From assembly GCF_027580225.2 (NCBI RefSeq), contig NC_073342.2, positions 16,131,001 to 16,195,000 of the forward strand: a stretch of 64,000 nucleotides of DNA. The letters are read 5' to 3'. The stretch is from Misgurnus anguillicaudatus (Eukaryota > Chordata > Actinopteri > Cypriniformes > Cobitidae). The first letter of the stretch is position 1. Every line of letters begins with the position of its first letter. Shown piece by piece: positions 46,695 through 59,300 of this stretch. The notes below the pieces were generated by a model. It saw only the letters and a program-made list of their open reading frames with translations, did no database searches and was not told where the DNA came from. Both the position numbers and the translations under genes were made by a program.

Positions 46695-48199
46695 ATCCAG
46701 TGGGTGCAGATCATCATACAGATGGTTCAAGTGTGGATCCACCTAATATTCAAGGTAAAAGAGCATTTGTTCACAGCATTATCTAAGAAAACATATCACT
46801 AGATATTACATATTAGATGTTAATGTCTGACTCTGATCCATACGAAACAGGTTTTCTGTCCTGGGACACTCAGCTAACCATCAAGAAAGAACACAGTAGG
46901 TTAACAAGAATCTGACCTCACGTTTTGATCAAAATTATGGCAGTACATTACACATTTAAGGACTGTTATTCCTCTGTCTGATTTAAAAATACCCAAAAGT
47001 TCTTAAAAAGAAGCAGCCCTGGTTATTTTGGCTTGTTAAACATAAACTATATAGACATTACTATTGCGACGCCTCCTTCTAATAAACAGGTTTAAATACT
47101 TTACTTATTTCCATGAGCACAAATCTTAATGCTACAGCATATGATATTCTAGAAAAACCGTTTGATGCTAAATTTATAGCAAAGTGTTTTGGCAGGGCCC
47201 TTTTCAATACCAACTTAAGAATGACCCTACAAACAAAGGTTCAAACAGAAAATGAGTGATTCAGTCTGGTGTGGAAGAACTTTGACTGGTCTGAATAAAG
47301 CCCAGACCTTAACTTAACTTTAAGGTTTTTAGCCCAAAACTCATCACCTAAACCTATCAATGACTTGTACAAGAAGCCGTAGTCATTTCGGAACAGAAAA
47401 AGGCACTTACAAAACTGTTGCAACAAAAATGAAAAAACAAAACTCTTTGTAGTGGTATTATATGGTATAGCATTTATATTTGTTTTGATTGGAAACACTG
47501 GAATAAATAAACATGTTTATTAGAATGAGGCCTCCCAATACTTTTGTCTAGTGTATTTGCCACAGACAGGGTAACGCAAGCCTTAGAGTGTGCTTCTTTG
47601 TAAATGTGACAAATGAAAATGACCTGATCCATCATTTCCAGCTCCAGTGGGCATCCTTTATCCATCCAGACCCTCATACAGATGGTTGGAGTTTTGATTC
47701 TCCTAAAGTACCATGCAAGCTAAAAGAGCACTTGTTGACATAATTAGGAAGAAAACATAAACGCATTGTTCATGGCATTTAAATATATAACACTGTTTAA
47801 TACTACCTTTTCTGTTCAATCCATAGAGCACTCATTTTCCCTCTTGAGACCATGGTGTGACCTGCAAGGTCGAATGGAGAGTAAGTTGCCTAAAAAAAAA
47901 AAAAAAAAATGTATTTAAAATCGTCATTAGCTAAACATCAACATGTCTGAGGCAGATGCAGGTCTGATAATCTGTCCAACATTCAAAACCTCACAGTAAA
48001 TCTACAGTCTTGAGTACTGTTTTAAATCAATGTATACATATGCTCATTATGAATTTTAATAAAAAATACTAAATGTATATAAAAAGCCTCAATTCAATTA
48101 TTTTTTGATATTGCAGCTGTAAACGAGACAATCTTGGAGTCACCTGCATTCACTGGTCCAGTTAGTCCAATTACAGATGGAGATTATAGAAGAGGATGA
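46695..48199 (+). pseudogene. Spliced gene pieces with repeated exons inside the large element
   Basis: Exon-like blocks: 46695-46754 (PVGADHHTDGSSVDPPNIQ), 46851-46899 (FLSWDTQLTIKKEH), 47642-47719 (a decayed repeat of the first, HTDGWSFDSPKV), 47827-47880 (HSFSLLRPWCDLQGRME) and 48117-48199 (VNETILESPAFTGPVSPITD, ending TGA). Phases match between blocks 1 and 2 and between blocks 4 and 5. Block 3 has a GC instead of a GT donor and does not fit cleanly. This looks like a fish gene carried by the element, partly decayed, with duplicated exons. I do not recognise the protein and give no function. Confidence 0.4.
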
Positions 48200-49154
48200 T
48201 GTATTTTCTCCAACATCTTTCTAGACTGATAAAAGATCTAGACAGGCTTGAACAAAAGTTAACAGAGGGGCTTATATAGAGAATGGTAAGAACCATTTTA
48301 TCCATCAAACTTTTTACCAATTATTGTAAACATAAACAATATTATAGGGCTTAATTTGTTTTAAACATTACTTCAATGTACTGTATCTGTTTAAGGTGAG
48401 CAGCTACACATAAAAGAAGAACATGGAGAATCTGCCCAGAGGTGTTAACCAGCAATGCAGCTATACAACTAAATTGATGCAGGCGGAAACAATGTGTGTA
48501 TGTTATGTCCAAATGTTGTTATGTTCAAATGTTTCACAATTTACTTAAACAGGTGGACCTTTCATTATTGCATTAGTCAAGTACAACTGAGTAGGTTAAG
48601 TTTACATATCAACGTCAATAAATATATATAAATAAATATCAGTCTTGACAGCAAACATAATAATGTTAAATAAAATAATAATTACAGCTTTTTAAGAAAT
48701 TTACACGGGCTCAAACTATCAGTGAAATTAACTATCAAAAACCTAAAATAACCACAGACACGTGAATAAAATATCTAACGTGAACTAGCTAGTTACTGTA
48801 CATACATTGCTTATTATCAACGAAATTTCTAGTTAACTGATCCCACACTCAGCATTATTAAAATGTATTATTACTACATACCTTAAACAGATGTTCCCTT
48901 AAATCGCCAGACCAGGACAGGTTTCTTTCTTGCCCTTCTTCTTTTGCATTGCGACGTCGATATAAGTGCATGGTGAAGCACGAATGTAACGCAAAGACGC
49001 TCATATTAATAATATACACGATACTGACGATTAATACGGATGATTTTATCTTTGTTTGACATTCTAATCAGAGTTATATTGAGGAAACAAAGAAAACATA
49101 TGACATAGTTTGTAAAATTAATTTTTCCTTATTTTTTGTAATGGTTTCTTTTAG

Positions 49155-49253
49155 AATGCAGCTGCTGCAGAAGAAGAATCCGTCCGTCTACCACTGAAGG
49201 AGACGCGGAAATTCCTTCCAAGATGTTCTTTGCCCGAGGAAGCATTTGATTAA
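49155..49253 (+). CDS. Probable last exon of the large element's + strand gene
   Basis: After a pyrimidine-rich acceptor (ggtttcttttag) an open frame of 32 codons reads NAAAAEEESVRLPLKETR and ends with a short tail CSLPEEAFD then TAA (49251-49253). An AATAAA follows about 105 bases later. The exon is GC-richer than its surroundings and close to the right end of the element, where terminal exons of transposon genes often lie. Upstream exons could not be joined with certainty. The family is not recognised; the phase of the acceptor is assumed to be 0. Confidence 0.4.
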   Translation, partial: NAAAAEEESVRLPLKETRKFLPRCSLPEEAFD

Positions 49254-49358
49254 TTTAAAGATATTGTGTTTCTTTGTATGTTATAGAAAAACGTTGCTTT
49301 TTTTGCATACACTCGTGTAAATATGCATGTTATGAATGTTTTTCTTTTGTCTAATTTA

Positions 49359-49364
49359 AATAAA
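49359..49364 (+). terminator. Candidate poly(A) signal within the large element
   Basis: AATAAA in tttaaataaattttacgc, 105 bases after the stop of the exon at 49155-49253. Confidence 0.4.
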
Positions 49365-49903
49365 TTTTACGCAATCAACTGCCTGTTTTATTGAAAATAC
49401 TGTTTTAATTGTTGTTAATGATATATTGTAATAATATGTGTGTATAACTGTGTAGAAGATGTAGTTTAGAGCAATTTATTTTTAATGATCTTTTAATCGT
49501 CTTTTAAAGCTCTCAGAAACATCTTAGAAAGAGCTCGAATAAAGCTCTTATAAAGATCTTTTAAAGATCTAAGAAACATCTTGGAAATATCTTAGATACA
49601 TCTGCTAACATCATTCTAAATATCAAGCGTCTTGAAAAGATCTTAAAAGCGTCTTCAAAACGGCTGGGCTCATACGTCTCAGATACGTAATTCATATGGG
49701 CAAACGACCTTTATAATACGTTTTCCAGACGGAATGGAAATCTGAGTGATTACCTCGCAGATACGTATCTGAGACGTACGTGTGCTATCTGGGTAGCTAC
49801 TGTAAAAGCACATTTCTGTATTTGCTAGCTAAACTGTTAAAACGCAGCAAGTGTGGCTTCTGTGGTAGTCAAGGTCTGGAAAATAGAGGGCAACCCCCCC
49901 CCC

Positions 49904-50347
49904 CAAGGAAAACACCACCGTTTTTCAATATTTTACTATGTTCTTACGTCAATTTAGATGAATTTATACATACATACGTATCTTTTTTCCAATGGGTGCA
50001 CTTTTAATCTTTGTACAGCACTTCATGAATGTGTTAGCATTTAGCCTAGCCCCATTCATTCCTTAGGATCCAAACAGGGATGAATTTAGAAGCCACCAAA
50101 CACTTCCATGTTTTCCCTATTTAAAGACTGTTACATGAGTAGTTACACGAGTAAGTACGGTGGCAGAAAATAAAACAGTTTGGAGCCATAGGAATGAATG
50201 GGGCTAGGCTAAATGCTAACACATTCAAGAAGTGCTGTATAAGGATTAAAAGTGCACGCATTGAAAAAAGATAGGCATGCATTAATTCATCTAAGTTTAG
50301 GTAAGAACATAGTAACATAATTGAAAAATGGTGGTGTTTTCCTTCAA
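49904..50347. mobile_element. Non-autonomous element, TIR AAGGAAAACACCACC
   Basis: The left arm aaggaaaacaccaccgtttt is the inverted copy of the right arm aaaatggtggtgttttcctt. Inner similarity continues through tgttagcatttagcctagcc and its complement. No gene. Confidence 0.85.
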
Positions 50348-51223
50348 GTGATTTATGAAGGATTTTTTTAATTTAAGGGGGAGTATGTGTGATTGGGGGA
50401 GAGTCATTTTTAGACACTACATTTTTAAATGATCTCAGCTAAATGTTTTCTCAGTCATAAGGTGACCATATGTCACCAGTTTTTGGTGTTCTTTCCTTCA
50501 CAAACTCACAACAATATATACACGTTAACATTCAAAAAGGTTTTGTCCCCATTTTTTAATTCATAGATAATAACAAATAAGATTTCAATTATATTTTGAC
50601 CACTGGAATAGGAAATGCCCCTGCTTTTCATAAAAAAAAAACTGGTCACCTTGCTCAGTCAGTGTATTTGTCTTTAAAGGTATAATGTTGTTGCACACTA
50701 GTTTACACACAGCACAAGGAAGTTTTAAACAAATGTATGTAATTTTTTTGAATACATGCAAAGATGGCCATTTTGACATTATTTTGTGTGCAGAATTTAA
50801 AAAAAAATGATCTGTGCATGTTATAGAAGAATGCCAGTACAGTACATGCAGGGGGTGTGGCCTCAATGGCCATTTAGTAAGCAGTGTGTTGTGTGCATGA
50901 AGAATGTGCAGGGTAGAAATTCAACTAAAATTGCTTTAATCTTGTTGTTTTAAACAAAATTATGCTGCAAGATTTTTTTAAAGTTATATTTAAGTTCCCT
51001 GTTAAAGGCAGCTCTGCAATGTTTTCAAATTTCCAGTTTATTCCTGTTAATTCCCATGGAAAGTTTTCAGCCTTGAAAATTCCCAGAATTTTCTAACCCT
51101 ACATGTTGATTCACATTTAGCAGACAGTTTTATGAAAAAAAATGTACCATTAGGTACAGATACGTATACATTTTGTACCAATATAATGTACCTCTGACAT
51201 ACTTATATGAACTCTCGGGTGCA

Positions 51224-51224
<1 letters not shown>
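50348..51224. other. Intergenic repeat-rich stretch, no gene seen
   Basis: 50930-51100 contains the aattcccatggaaagttttc type repeat whose relative lies at 33475-33640. 51125-51225 holds ggtacan units like those at 11065-11295. Confidence 0.4.
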
Positions 51225-51258
<34 letters not shown>

Positions 51259-51288
51259 TGTATGTATGTATGTATGTATATATATATA
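51225..51288. repeat. (TATG)n microsatellite
   Basis: About 13 tetranucleotide units followed by (TA)n, directly abutting the Tc1-like element. Confidence 0.95.
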
Positions 51289-51794
51289 CTCACCTAAGGG
51301 ATTATTCCTTCAGAACTGCCTTAATTCTATGTGGCATTGATTCAACAAGGTGCTGAAAGCATTCTCTAAAAATGTTGACCCATATTGATAGGATAGCATC
51401 TTGCTATGGATGGAGATTTGTGGGATGCACATCCAGGGCATGAAGCTCCCGTTCCACCACATCCCAAATATGCTCTATTGGGTTGAGATCTGGTAACTGT
51501 GGGGGCCATTTTAGTACAGTGAACTCATTGTCATGTTCAAGAAACCAATCTGAAACGATTCGGGTTTTGTGACATGATGCATTATCCTGCTGGAAGTAGC
51601 CATCAGAGGATGGGGACATGGTTGTCATAAAGGGATGGACATGGTCAGAAACAATGCTCAGGTAGGCCGTGGCATTTAAACAATGCCCAATTGGCACTAA
51701 GGGGCCTAAAATGTGCCTAAAAAAAACATCCCCCGCACCATTGCAATAATGAGAAATTGAACAGGTGTTCCTAATAATCCTTTAGGTGAGTGTA
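51287..51794 (-). mobile_element. Tc1-like transposon remnant with C-terminal transposase
   Basis: The frame at 51404-51697 reads GYFQQDNASCHKTRIV, then WPPQLPDLNPIEHIWDVVE, the second Asp and the Glu region of a Tc1 DD34E transposase. After that the frame is shifted, with ECFQHLVESMPHRIKAVL visible in another frame near 51330. Tips ACTCACCTAARGGATTATT occur at both ends. The N-terminal DNA-binding half is missing, so it is an internally deleted dead copy. Confidence 0.9.
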
Positions 51795-53780
51795 TATTGA
51801 TTTGATATCATTTTTTACAATGTACACTATGAAAACCAAAACCCACAAAGAGGCACACAAAAAAAGTCAGTCTTTTACATACAGTATCTGTTTTATTTGA
51901 TGCACGTTCAGTTTTTTTAGTACACAGACAGTGACAGCTTGTATATAGATGTACATATTACATAAACACATTGTTTCGTTTTATTTTCCTTATTATGGCA
52001 AAGCAGGTTAAGTGAATTCTATTTCTGTAGATGTATTTGTAACAACCAGCTTCCCTTCCAAAAAAAGAAAAAAAAAACAGAAAAACAAAGGAACTTATTG
52101 CTTAATAAAAACAATGGCTAGTCGTAACAACCATAATCATATTAAAAATTAAATCATTAAATCTTCACAATAACAGATGCAGCACACGGTTAAATAAGAA
52201 CTACCATTATATATATATATAAAAAGGAAATTGTATTTGATTTCCACATGACAAGGCTAGTGGTAGAGACCTATTTTTAGTGCCCTAAAAACAGCAAATA
52301 TCTACAGCGTAGAACATTGATCGATAAGGGAAAGGGTGCGAGGGAAGGCAGGTATGGCAGGTTACACTGGTGTGAGCCCTGATTTTAGTAAAGGTGATAT
52401 GGGGCCACATTGACAATACTGTACATCACTTCCAAGGACTCGATACATTCAGGGCCCCCAGGCAAACGGTGGGGTTTGGGGATAAAAGCGCACCTTTAAA
52501 AGGTGAACTTGTGGCATGCTCCTCGTCTCTTATTAAGAGCTCACGACTGCATACTTCAAACGGGAGATAAAGGACACACACGCAAGGTTGACATTTTCAA
52601 AACTCATGCAAATCAATACTGGGGAAGAATGCATGTCCATTCAGTCTTGAGGAGGAAACGCGACCACAATTTGTTCTTTCGCTATATTTGCGTTTGGCTT
52701 TCACCCTCCTGAACCACTTTGAGCATCATCGTCGCTTCTTTCATACAGACTCTCCCTCTTTCTTTCACAAGTCTTATTCTGCATTCATCTCTCTTTTTGT
52801 ACAGTATCTACAGTAACGCCCAGCATGGCATGGAGTGAGGTAATCTCGATGCGTTGCCCGGGTCGACAGCCCTTTGAGGCGCCTGGATGTGTTTGTGAGG
52901 GCCGGGGCACCTTGTGATTTTTAGGGGTTGGGATTTGACCCTACATTCTGAGCTTGGAGCAATGTCGCTCCTGAAAGCCCCGCCCCTTACAGACACGCAT
53001 GCAGGAATCACCCCTAAGAAAGTGTAATGTTTTCCTTATGGTAGAAAACATTCAGTAAGACAAAAAAAGTGCGGATGTGGAACGGAAATTGCTCCGCCCC
53101 TTTTCAATTTAGTAAATCAGGCAGTGTCAATCAACTCATTTCATGCCATTCATGGTCTACATAAAGCAACAATAAATTAATACGCCCGTTATGAATTAAT
53201 GAATAATTACAACAATAACAAATGTATAGCAAAGTGTAGCATTCATACAAAGCATGAATTTTAGTGGCTGTAATCATATTTATCGTATTTGCAAACATGC
53301 ATAACTGACATGCAAGTCTATAAACACTACGCGTGTTCCTACAAAAGCTCAGTTCTCTTGCAGAGTCCAGCCCTCATCTGTGAATATGCATGCGTTGTGT
53401 GTATCTCTTTCAGTAACTTTGGTATATTCTTTATTTAGGGCTGGATGCTGTAAGAGAAACTCGTCGCTTGGTTCATGTCCCACGTATGCCTATTACGTTA
53501 AATAAAAGCAGCAAACCCCGTCGCACGGGCTCTGCCTCAGTTGACGGTTCCGGTTTGGTTTGGGTCAGAAGATGATTGTCTACAAAAGGGAAACCGTACA
53601 GAACCGATCTCAGGCAAAGCCACCTTCATTGGACAGGGAGTGCACACTACGACGATCATATGGGTGCCAGGTATGTTGAATGTACCTTAACGAAAAGCCA
53701 CATGAATGTCACGTGCGCCTTTCACAGACGAGATGATGTGAAATTCATGTCGCTTTTTGTAAGTGTCGACTAGCTAGTGC

Positions 53781-54261
53781 TTAACTCTTTCCCCGCCAGC
53801 GTTTTTTAAAAAAAAGTTGCCAGCGCCAGCATTTTTCAACATTTTTCACAAAAGTTTAATGCCTTCCTGAAAATGTTCATCTTTAAATATATAAACATAC
53901 AATATATCAAATGAAAGAACAGACCCTCTGCTTTCAAAAAAATAAGTTTCATCCTACCTTCATTACTTCTCTATTTATAACCTCTCAAATAAGGGTAGGT
54001 TTCTTCAAAAACACAAAATTTTGAGCAAAAAGCTGAGATAAGTCAATTTTTGTGAAGGGCTTTTGATAGAGATCAGATGCAGAACGATCTTTAAAACATA
54101 CACGGAGTTCTTTCTCTTTTACATGAGGCGTTACTTCCGGGTTGCATATTACCCACCTGGTGGATAATAGCGGTATTGCGGAAAGCCGGAAATTCTCGTC
54201 ATTGGCAGGGAAGCTTTTTTTCTTAATTGACGAGTTATCTCAATGGCGGCGAAAGAGTTAA
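53781..54261. mobile_element. MITE, TIR TTAACTCTTTCCCCGCCAGC
   Basis: The left tip ttaactctttccccgccagc pairs with the right tip atggcggcgaaagagttaa. The centre has atataaacatacaatatat and tgagcaaaaagctgaga. A diverged full-length copy lies at 59908-60368 and partial copies at 16080-16420 and about 28690-28930. Confidence 0.85.
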
Positions 54262-54723
54262 TCTGACAGGAACGGGAAAATACAGGTGCAGTTCGACTAT
54301 GTCAATTAAATATGTTAATATGAGTTTGTAGCATGCTAGTCAGTTAATGTTCATGCGCTTCCAATAGCTAAAAAAAGTGATTGCGTAACACAAGCGATAA
54401 TCTCTAATAAATTAAATGTGCGTAAGTACAGTCGCCATACACAATGTCGGAACTTGAAAATTAATTAACGATAAAAACTTGTCACATCTCGTGCACACCT
54501 CGTGAAATGTATTGTGTTTATACTACATACTAAATGAACAACACAGTCTCCTGTCGATTCGTAACGATTTTACAAAGTGGCTAATCATAGGCTGAGTTTG
54601 GGAGACAGAGGGGGCATTGCCCCCCCCAAGACCAGAGCCACTTATAGAAATATACGAATTCACATTTTATTTGTAAAATTCAAGTTTGAGTAACTTAAAA
54701 CTGTTTTAATTCATTTAAACCAT

Positions 54724-55359
54724 AAAGGTGACCTAGAATGACTGAACGGGGTATTTATCCTTGTTCTGTGATGTGACATGTAGACAACAAAATTTTGGTT
54801 GGGTCTGTGATTCCTTAAAAGCTTCCTAAAAACCTCTCTCAGAAAGCTATATTAGGGTGGGGGCTTTTAAATGCGTGGTTTTGCACCTATATGGCGCCCC
54901 CGTCGGGCCTAACTGGCAACCTCATTATGAAATGCAAGCTCTTGACACTGATTGGCCGCCTTTGCTGCTACTCAAAAGAATGTAAACTCGCCGTCTTCAG
55001 AACGCGGACAGACCAAAATGTTACAGATAGAAGAGCACACCTCGAAATGTGACTCGCCATTTTGCCTTGAACTTCGCAAATACTGCTGCAATTTACTTCC
55101 CGTTCGAAGCGAGAGGCCGGATGTATGCAAATTATTTTAAAGGGGAGGGAATTGAATGAGAGTGCGGGGGGAAGTGAGATGCATTTTAAGTAACATGTAT
55201 CCATTATTCAGATTGGGCCATTTTCTGGCGGACATTTCTAAAAGATTTCTATGAAACGGAGATGTTCAGAATGTCTAGCATTTTTCGTATGTCTGTAAAT
55301 GCGGGTAGACTACCGTTATTAAACTAAGACAAGGTTTTTTTCATTCCCTGTCACCTTTA
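54724..55359. mobile_element. DNA element, TIR AAAGGTGAC
   Basis: The left end aaaggtgacctagaatga and the right end ccctgtcacctttaa are inverted at the tips. Short frames at 54952-55204 are within the element. No transposase. Confidence 0.55.
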
Positions 55360-55989
55360 AGAGCATTGCAGTACCCTTGTTTGCCAGTAGGTGCCCCCAA
55401 GCACAAACGTGAAACTCGTACGATCTCATTCATACATTTTTATATGATCTACTTTCACCCCAATGAATTTGGGGGTGGGGCTTCATTAATGGTTTTTATG
55501 ATAATCGTACGTTTTGTACAATTCACATCGCACATTTCATACGAATTTGCCACTTCGTAAAATAGTTACGAATCTCAGTGACCTGAGATGATTAGTCAAA
55601 AGCTGCTATTCATTGGTTCATTTGCACACTTTAACAACGCAACTGCTTCGCATTTACTCGTAGCAAAGAGGGAGAGCATAACCATAATGTCACTTTTATA
55701 TCTCTCTCTGGATCAATCTTCTTTAGCTTTATTTCGTATTTCTTCCTCAGGACCCGCCCCCTCTATTGTGACCCACCAATCAGTTACTCCACAAAGACTG
55801 TCGTAGGACAGGAACGAGTGAGAGCTGATGGGACTTGTCGTTTTTTATTAGGAGAAGGTGAAGGCCAGAGGCAGCAAGCGAAGGGTGCAGAAATACTGAC
55901 ACTTAGCGATAAATAAGTCGTGTTATACAGTCGGGGAGAATCAAACACTGTTAAGGGGAAGACATCATGTCTTTATTTTACAGGTTATT

Positions 55990-56208
55990 TAAGTTCGCCC
56001 AATAATGAAAATTTGGTCATCAATTACTCCCCCAATGTCATTTTAACACTTAGTTAAGCAGAGTTCCTCTAAATTTATTATTTTTTGGTCAGTCATTATT
56101 CACTGCATCTAGACTTAAACACAGCCTTATCTCACTTGAAACATCAAGTACATTAAGAGAAGCAAACGACGACCGATTTTTTCATTTTTGGGTGAACTGT
56201 TCCTTTAA
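55990..56208. repeat. MITE, ends resembling ggatagttcacccaaaaatg
   Basis: It begins cgcccaataatgaaaatttg and ends catttttgggtgaactgttcc, like the ends of the 14611-16067 element. Confidence 0.6.
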
Positions 56209-56368
56209 GAGGGCTAACACTGAAAAAATAATCAAGAGAAAAGTACATGGAAAGTGAATGGCTGAGAACTAAAGAATGAAAGTAATACGAGTTCTCCATT
56301 CTTCTCAGGCCCTTCTTCCATGCAACATGTCTCTCTAAATGTATGCATGTGCGAATATGAACGAGGGC

Positions 56369-59300
56369 TCAGCAGGAAACCTCCATGGTTTGGCTGACCT
56401 GCCCGACACCCTCGGTGCTGTCTGAATGCGTGCATGCGCGGTTGCGAGTCCCGTCCACCGAGCCGGCGCTGGTCAGAGAGGCTGTTCGCGAACGAGCGAG
56501 ACGGGTCATACTGGCCGAGGGCACTGGGAGAGGGAGAGAGACAAAAGAGAGAAAGAGAGAGAGTAAGAGATGAATATTTGTATATTCAGATATAATTACA
56601 TCCAGGGTGCATGATGTGTTGTGAAGGCAGTATGACATGCTTGAGCTTCTGGTCAAAATCTTTTTAGCCTCAAGCTGATCACATTCCCAAAATAATAAAA
56701 TCACATAACCAAAAAAATAATTTAGATCAGCTCGACCTATTTGCAGTTTTTTGTTTCGATAAATTTTTTTTTTTAAATTGTTATCTATTATGCTATAGTA
56801 TATGCAAATGTATTTGTCATTCTTTATTTTTTTATTTTGCTATCATATAAATTAATATCTGATAATAGAGTGGCCACTAAGATAAACATAGTTGTAGGCC
56901 TATCTCATATGCATTTACATTGCGCCAAACCCGTTCAATAAATATACTATTTATTTCTTAAAGTCCCGCTGTAGTCAATATTTTTATTTTATTTTTTACA
57001 TATTTTTGATTATTATTATCAATATTTTTGACTTTATGCTTTGAAATAGCTTGAATTTAACTCTATAACCTTGCTTCTTTTAGTATAAGTAGATTCATTA
57101 ATATGCTAATTAGCCCCCACCACCACTTAAAGGGACACTCCACTTTTTTGAAAAAAATGTATTCATTTTCCAGCTCCCTTAGAGTTAAACATTTGATTCT
57201 TACAGCTTTGGAGTCCATTCAGCTGATCTCCGGGTCTGGCGCTAGCACTTTTAGCATAGCTTAGCATAATCCATTGAATTTGATTAGACCATCAGCATCG
57301 CACCAAAAAACAACCAAAGTGTAGATATTTTTCCCATCTAAAACTTGACTCCTCTGCAGTTACATCCTGCACCAAAACCGACGGAAAATTTCAAGCCGTG
57401 ACTCTCCAGGCTGATATGGCCAGGACTATACTCAACAATCAAGGACCTTGCCGCTGCAACACGGCCGCAGGAGGTGCAATGATATTACACAGCGCCTGAA
57501 AAAAGTCCCCTGCTATTAAAAGTAACCAAGGGGACTATTTTCGGGCAGTGCATAATATCACTACGCCTGCCGCAGCCACGCTACAGCCGCAAAGTCCTTG
57601 ATTATTATGCTAGTTTCCCAGCCATATCTGCCCAGAAAATCACAACTTTCAACCCTCCGTCGGTCTTAGTACACGATGCAATTACAGAAGAGTCAAGTTC
57701 CAAACCGGAAAAATACCAAAACTCTTTGGTTATTTTTTAGCGCAATGCCAATAGTCCAATCAGACTCAATGGATCATGCCAAGCCATGCCAAAACTGCCA
57801 GCGCCAGACCCGGAGATCAGCCGAATGGACTCCAAAACGGTAAGAATCAAATGCCCAACTCCATGGGGAGCATATTTTCAAAAAAAGTGGAGTGTCCTTT
57901 TAATGACTACCTGAGCCACTCGGTCAACACAATACAACATGTTTGTGACAAAAAAAACATGTTTTTTTTTTGTAAACTGCTGTTTAAAGATGAAAATACT
58001 CAGCAATGGTGTCAACTGATGAGTTTGCACATGGTTTATCTTAAAATATATTCGAAAACACCACACAGACATAAACAACATTAAAACTTGATTTTCACCA
58101 CAGAGGGACTTTAAAATATAAAACTATAATAAACACAAAAAATATTTTACAAGTCCAAAATATTGACACGCTTTCGAAACCTGACATTTGGAAATAATCG
58201 CCATGCAAAGAGCACGAGAGGCCATTCAATGCCCGCAGTGTGCAGAAGCGCAAGACACATTTTTCCTCAAGTGGAAAAATCACTGATCCATAAAGAAAAT
58301 AATGAATGAATGGAAATATCGGTCTGGGGCAGATCATTCAGAAATCAATCGGGTAGATCAACACAATCGGGAGACTGAAGGTACAGTACATGTGTCATCT
58401 GAATGAGGGCTGGGGATGAGGAAGAGGGCAGGCGTAAACACAAAACAGAAAGTACCTGGCCCTCCACTCATTCTCCGATCCTTTATAGACGCAACTAGAA
58501 AGGGGCAGGAAAGGGCAGGAAAATATACATAGGGTACAGATTATAACAAATACAGCATACACACATGGTCCAAAATTAACTAATATCACTTTATTCACTA
58601 TAAACTATAGTTTGCCTTGTTTAATAATAATAATAATAATAATTGAAGAGCTCAAATGCCGCTAAACGCCACCTCCTTCGATTATTATTATTAATAATTA
58701 TTAATAATAATATTTATTATTATCATTATTAATAATAATAATATTTATTATTATTATTATTATTATATAATTTACAATAAAAATGTATGTTGTTGTTGCA
58801 AGTATTATTCATATTTTATTCCTACAAATTAGCAATTGGTAATTTTGGACCCTTATCCGCACACATACACTCCAAGGATGTAGACACACAAGGAAATAAG
58901 ACACTCTAAAAGTACTGGATCGGATTTACTTTGGTAGACTGGTTTACGAACATGAATAATTTGTTAAATTAATACACTGATATTCAAAATAATTCAGACT
59001 TACTGTATCCCATCCCTTGTAGGAAATACTTGAAAGCCTCTGTGAGCTTTCCAGGCTGTGGGAATCAAAACATTGATAGTTTAAATTAAAAATATATTTT
59101 TTATATGAAGCACATTAGTCTTACAGTCAGCACATAATATCAAAGACTGATCTGAGATCAGACATTTTAAAATAGTCTGACCTGTGTAATCTGAGGCAAT
59201 CCACCAGAGTCAGCCATCTGCAACAAAACAAATATGTTTTTACAGAAATGTCACAATTTTATAGTTTGAAACGGTCTGAATGTTTGCAGTATTTCTGTTT

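Larger units (their letters stand above)
33933..49793. mobile_element. Very large TIR-bounded DNA element (15.86 kb)
   Basis: The first 31 bases, starting CCCAGATAGCACACGTACGT, are an exact reverse complement of the last 31. The 6-mer tagcta flanks both sides (33927-33932 and 49794-49799); because it is palindromic it may be a target duplication or an outer part of the TIR. Both subterminal zones are rich in AAGATCTTT, AAGACG and AAGATGTTT motifs (33980-34060; 49490-49670). A further inverted TIR-like acgtctcagatacgt lies near 49675. The interior has CpG-rich tandem repeats, a LINE fragment, a MITE, and parts of a + strand spliced gene. No transposase was recognised, so it is probably non-autonomous or decayed. 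Confidence 0.72.
51892..56368 (-). other. ndrg4: Probable long 3' UTR of ndrg4
   Basis: No other gene is visible between the ndrg4 stop and an AATAAA on the - strand at 51892-51897. The part 52250-53780 is less repetitive and richer in GC than the flanks, as expected for UTR. Three transposons (53781-54261, 54724-55359, 55990-56208) lie within it. The extent is inferred, and shorter ends are possible. Confidence 0.4.

Noticed and set aside
52503..53773. Short frames in the GC-richer stretch
   Set aside because: None has splice support or family features; the stretch is better read as ndrg4 3' UTR.
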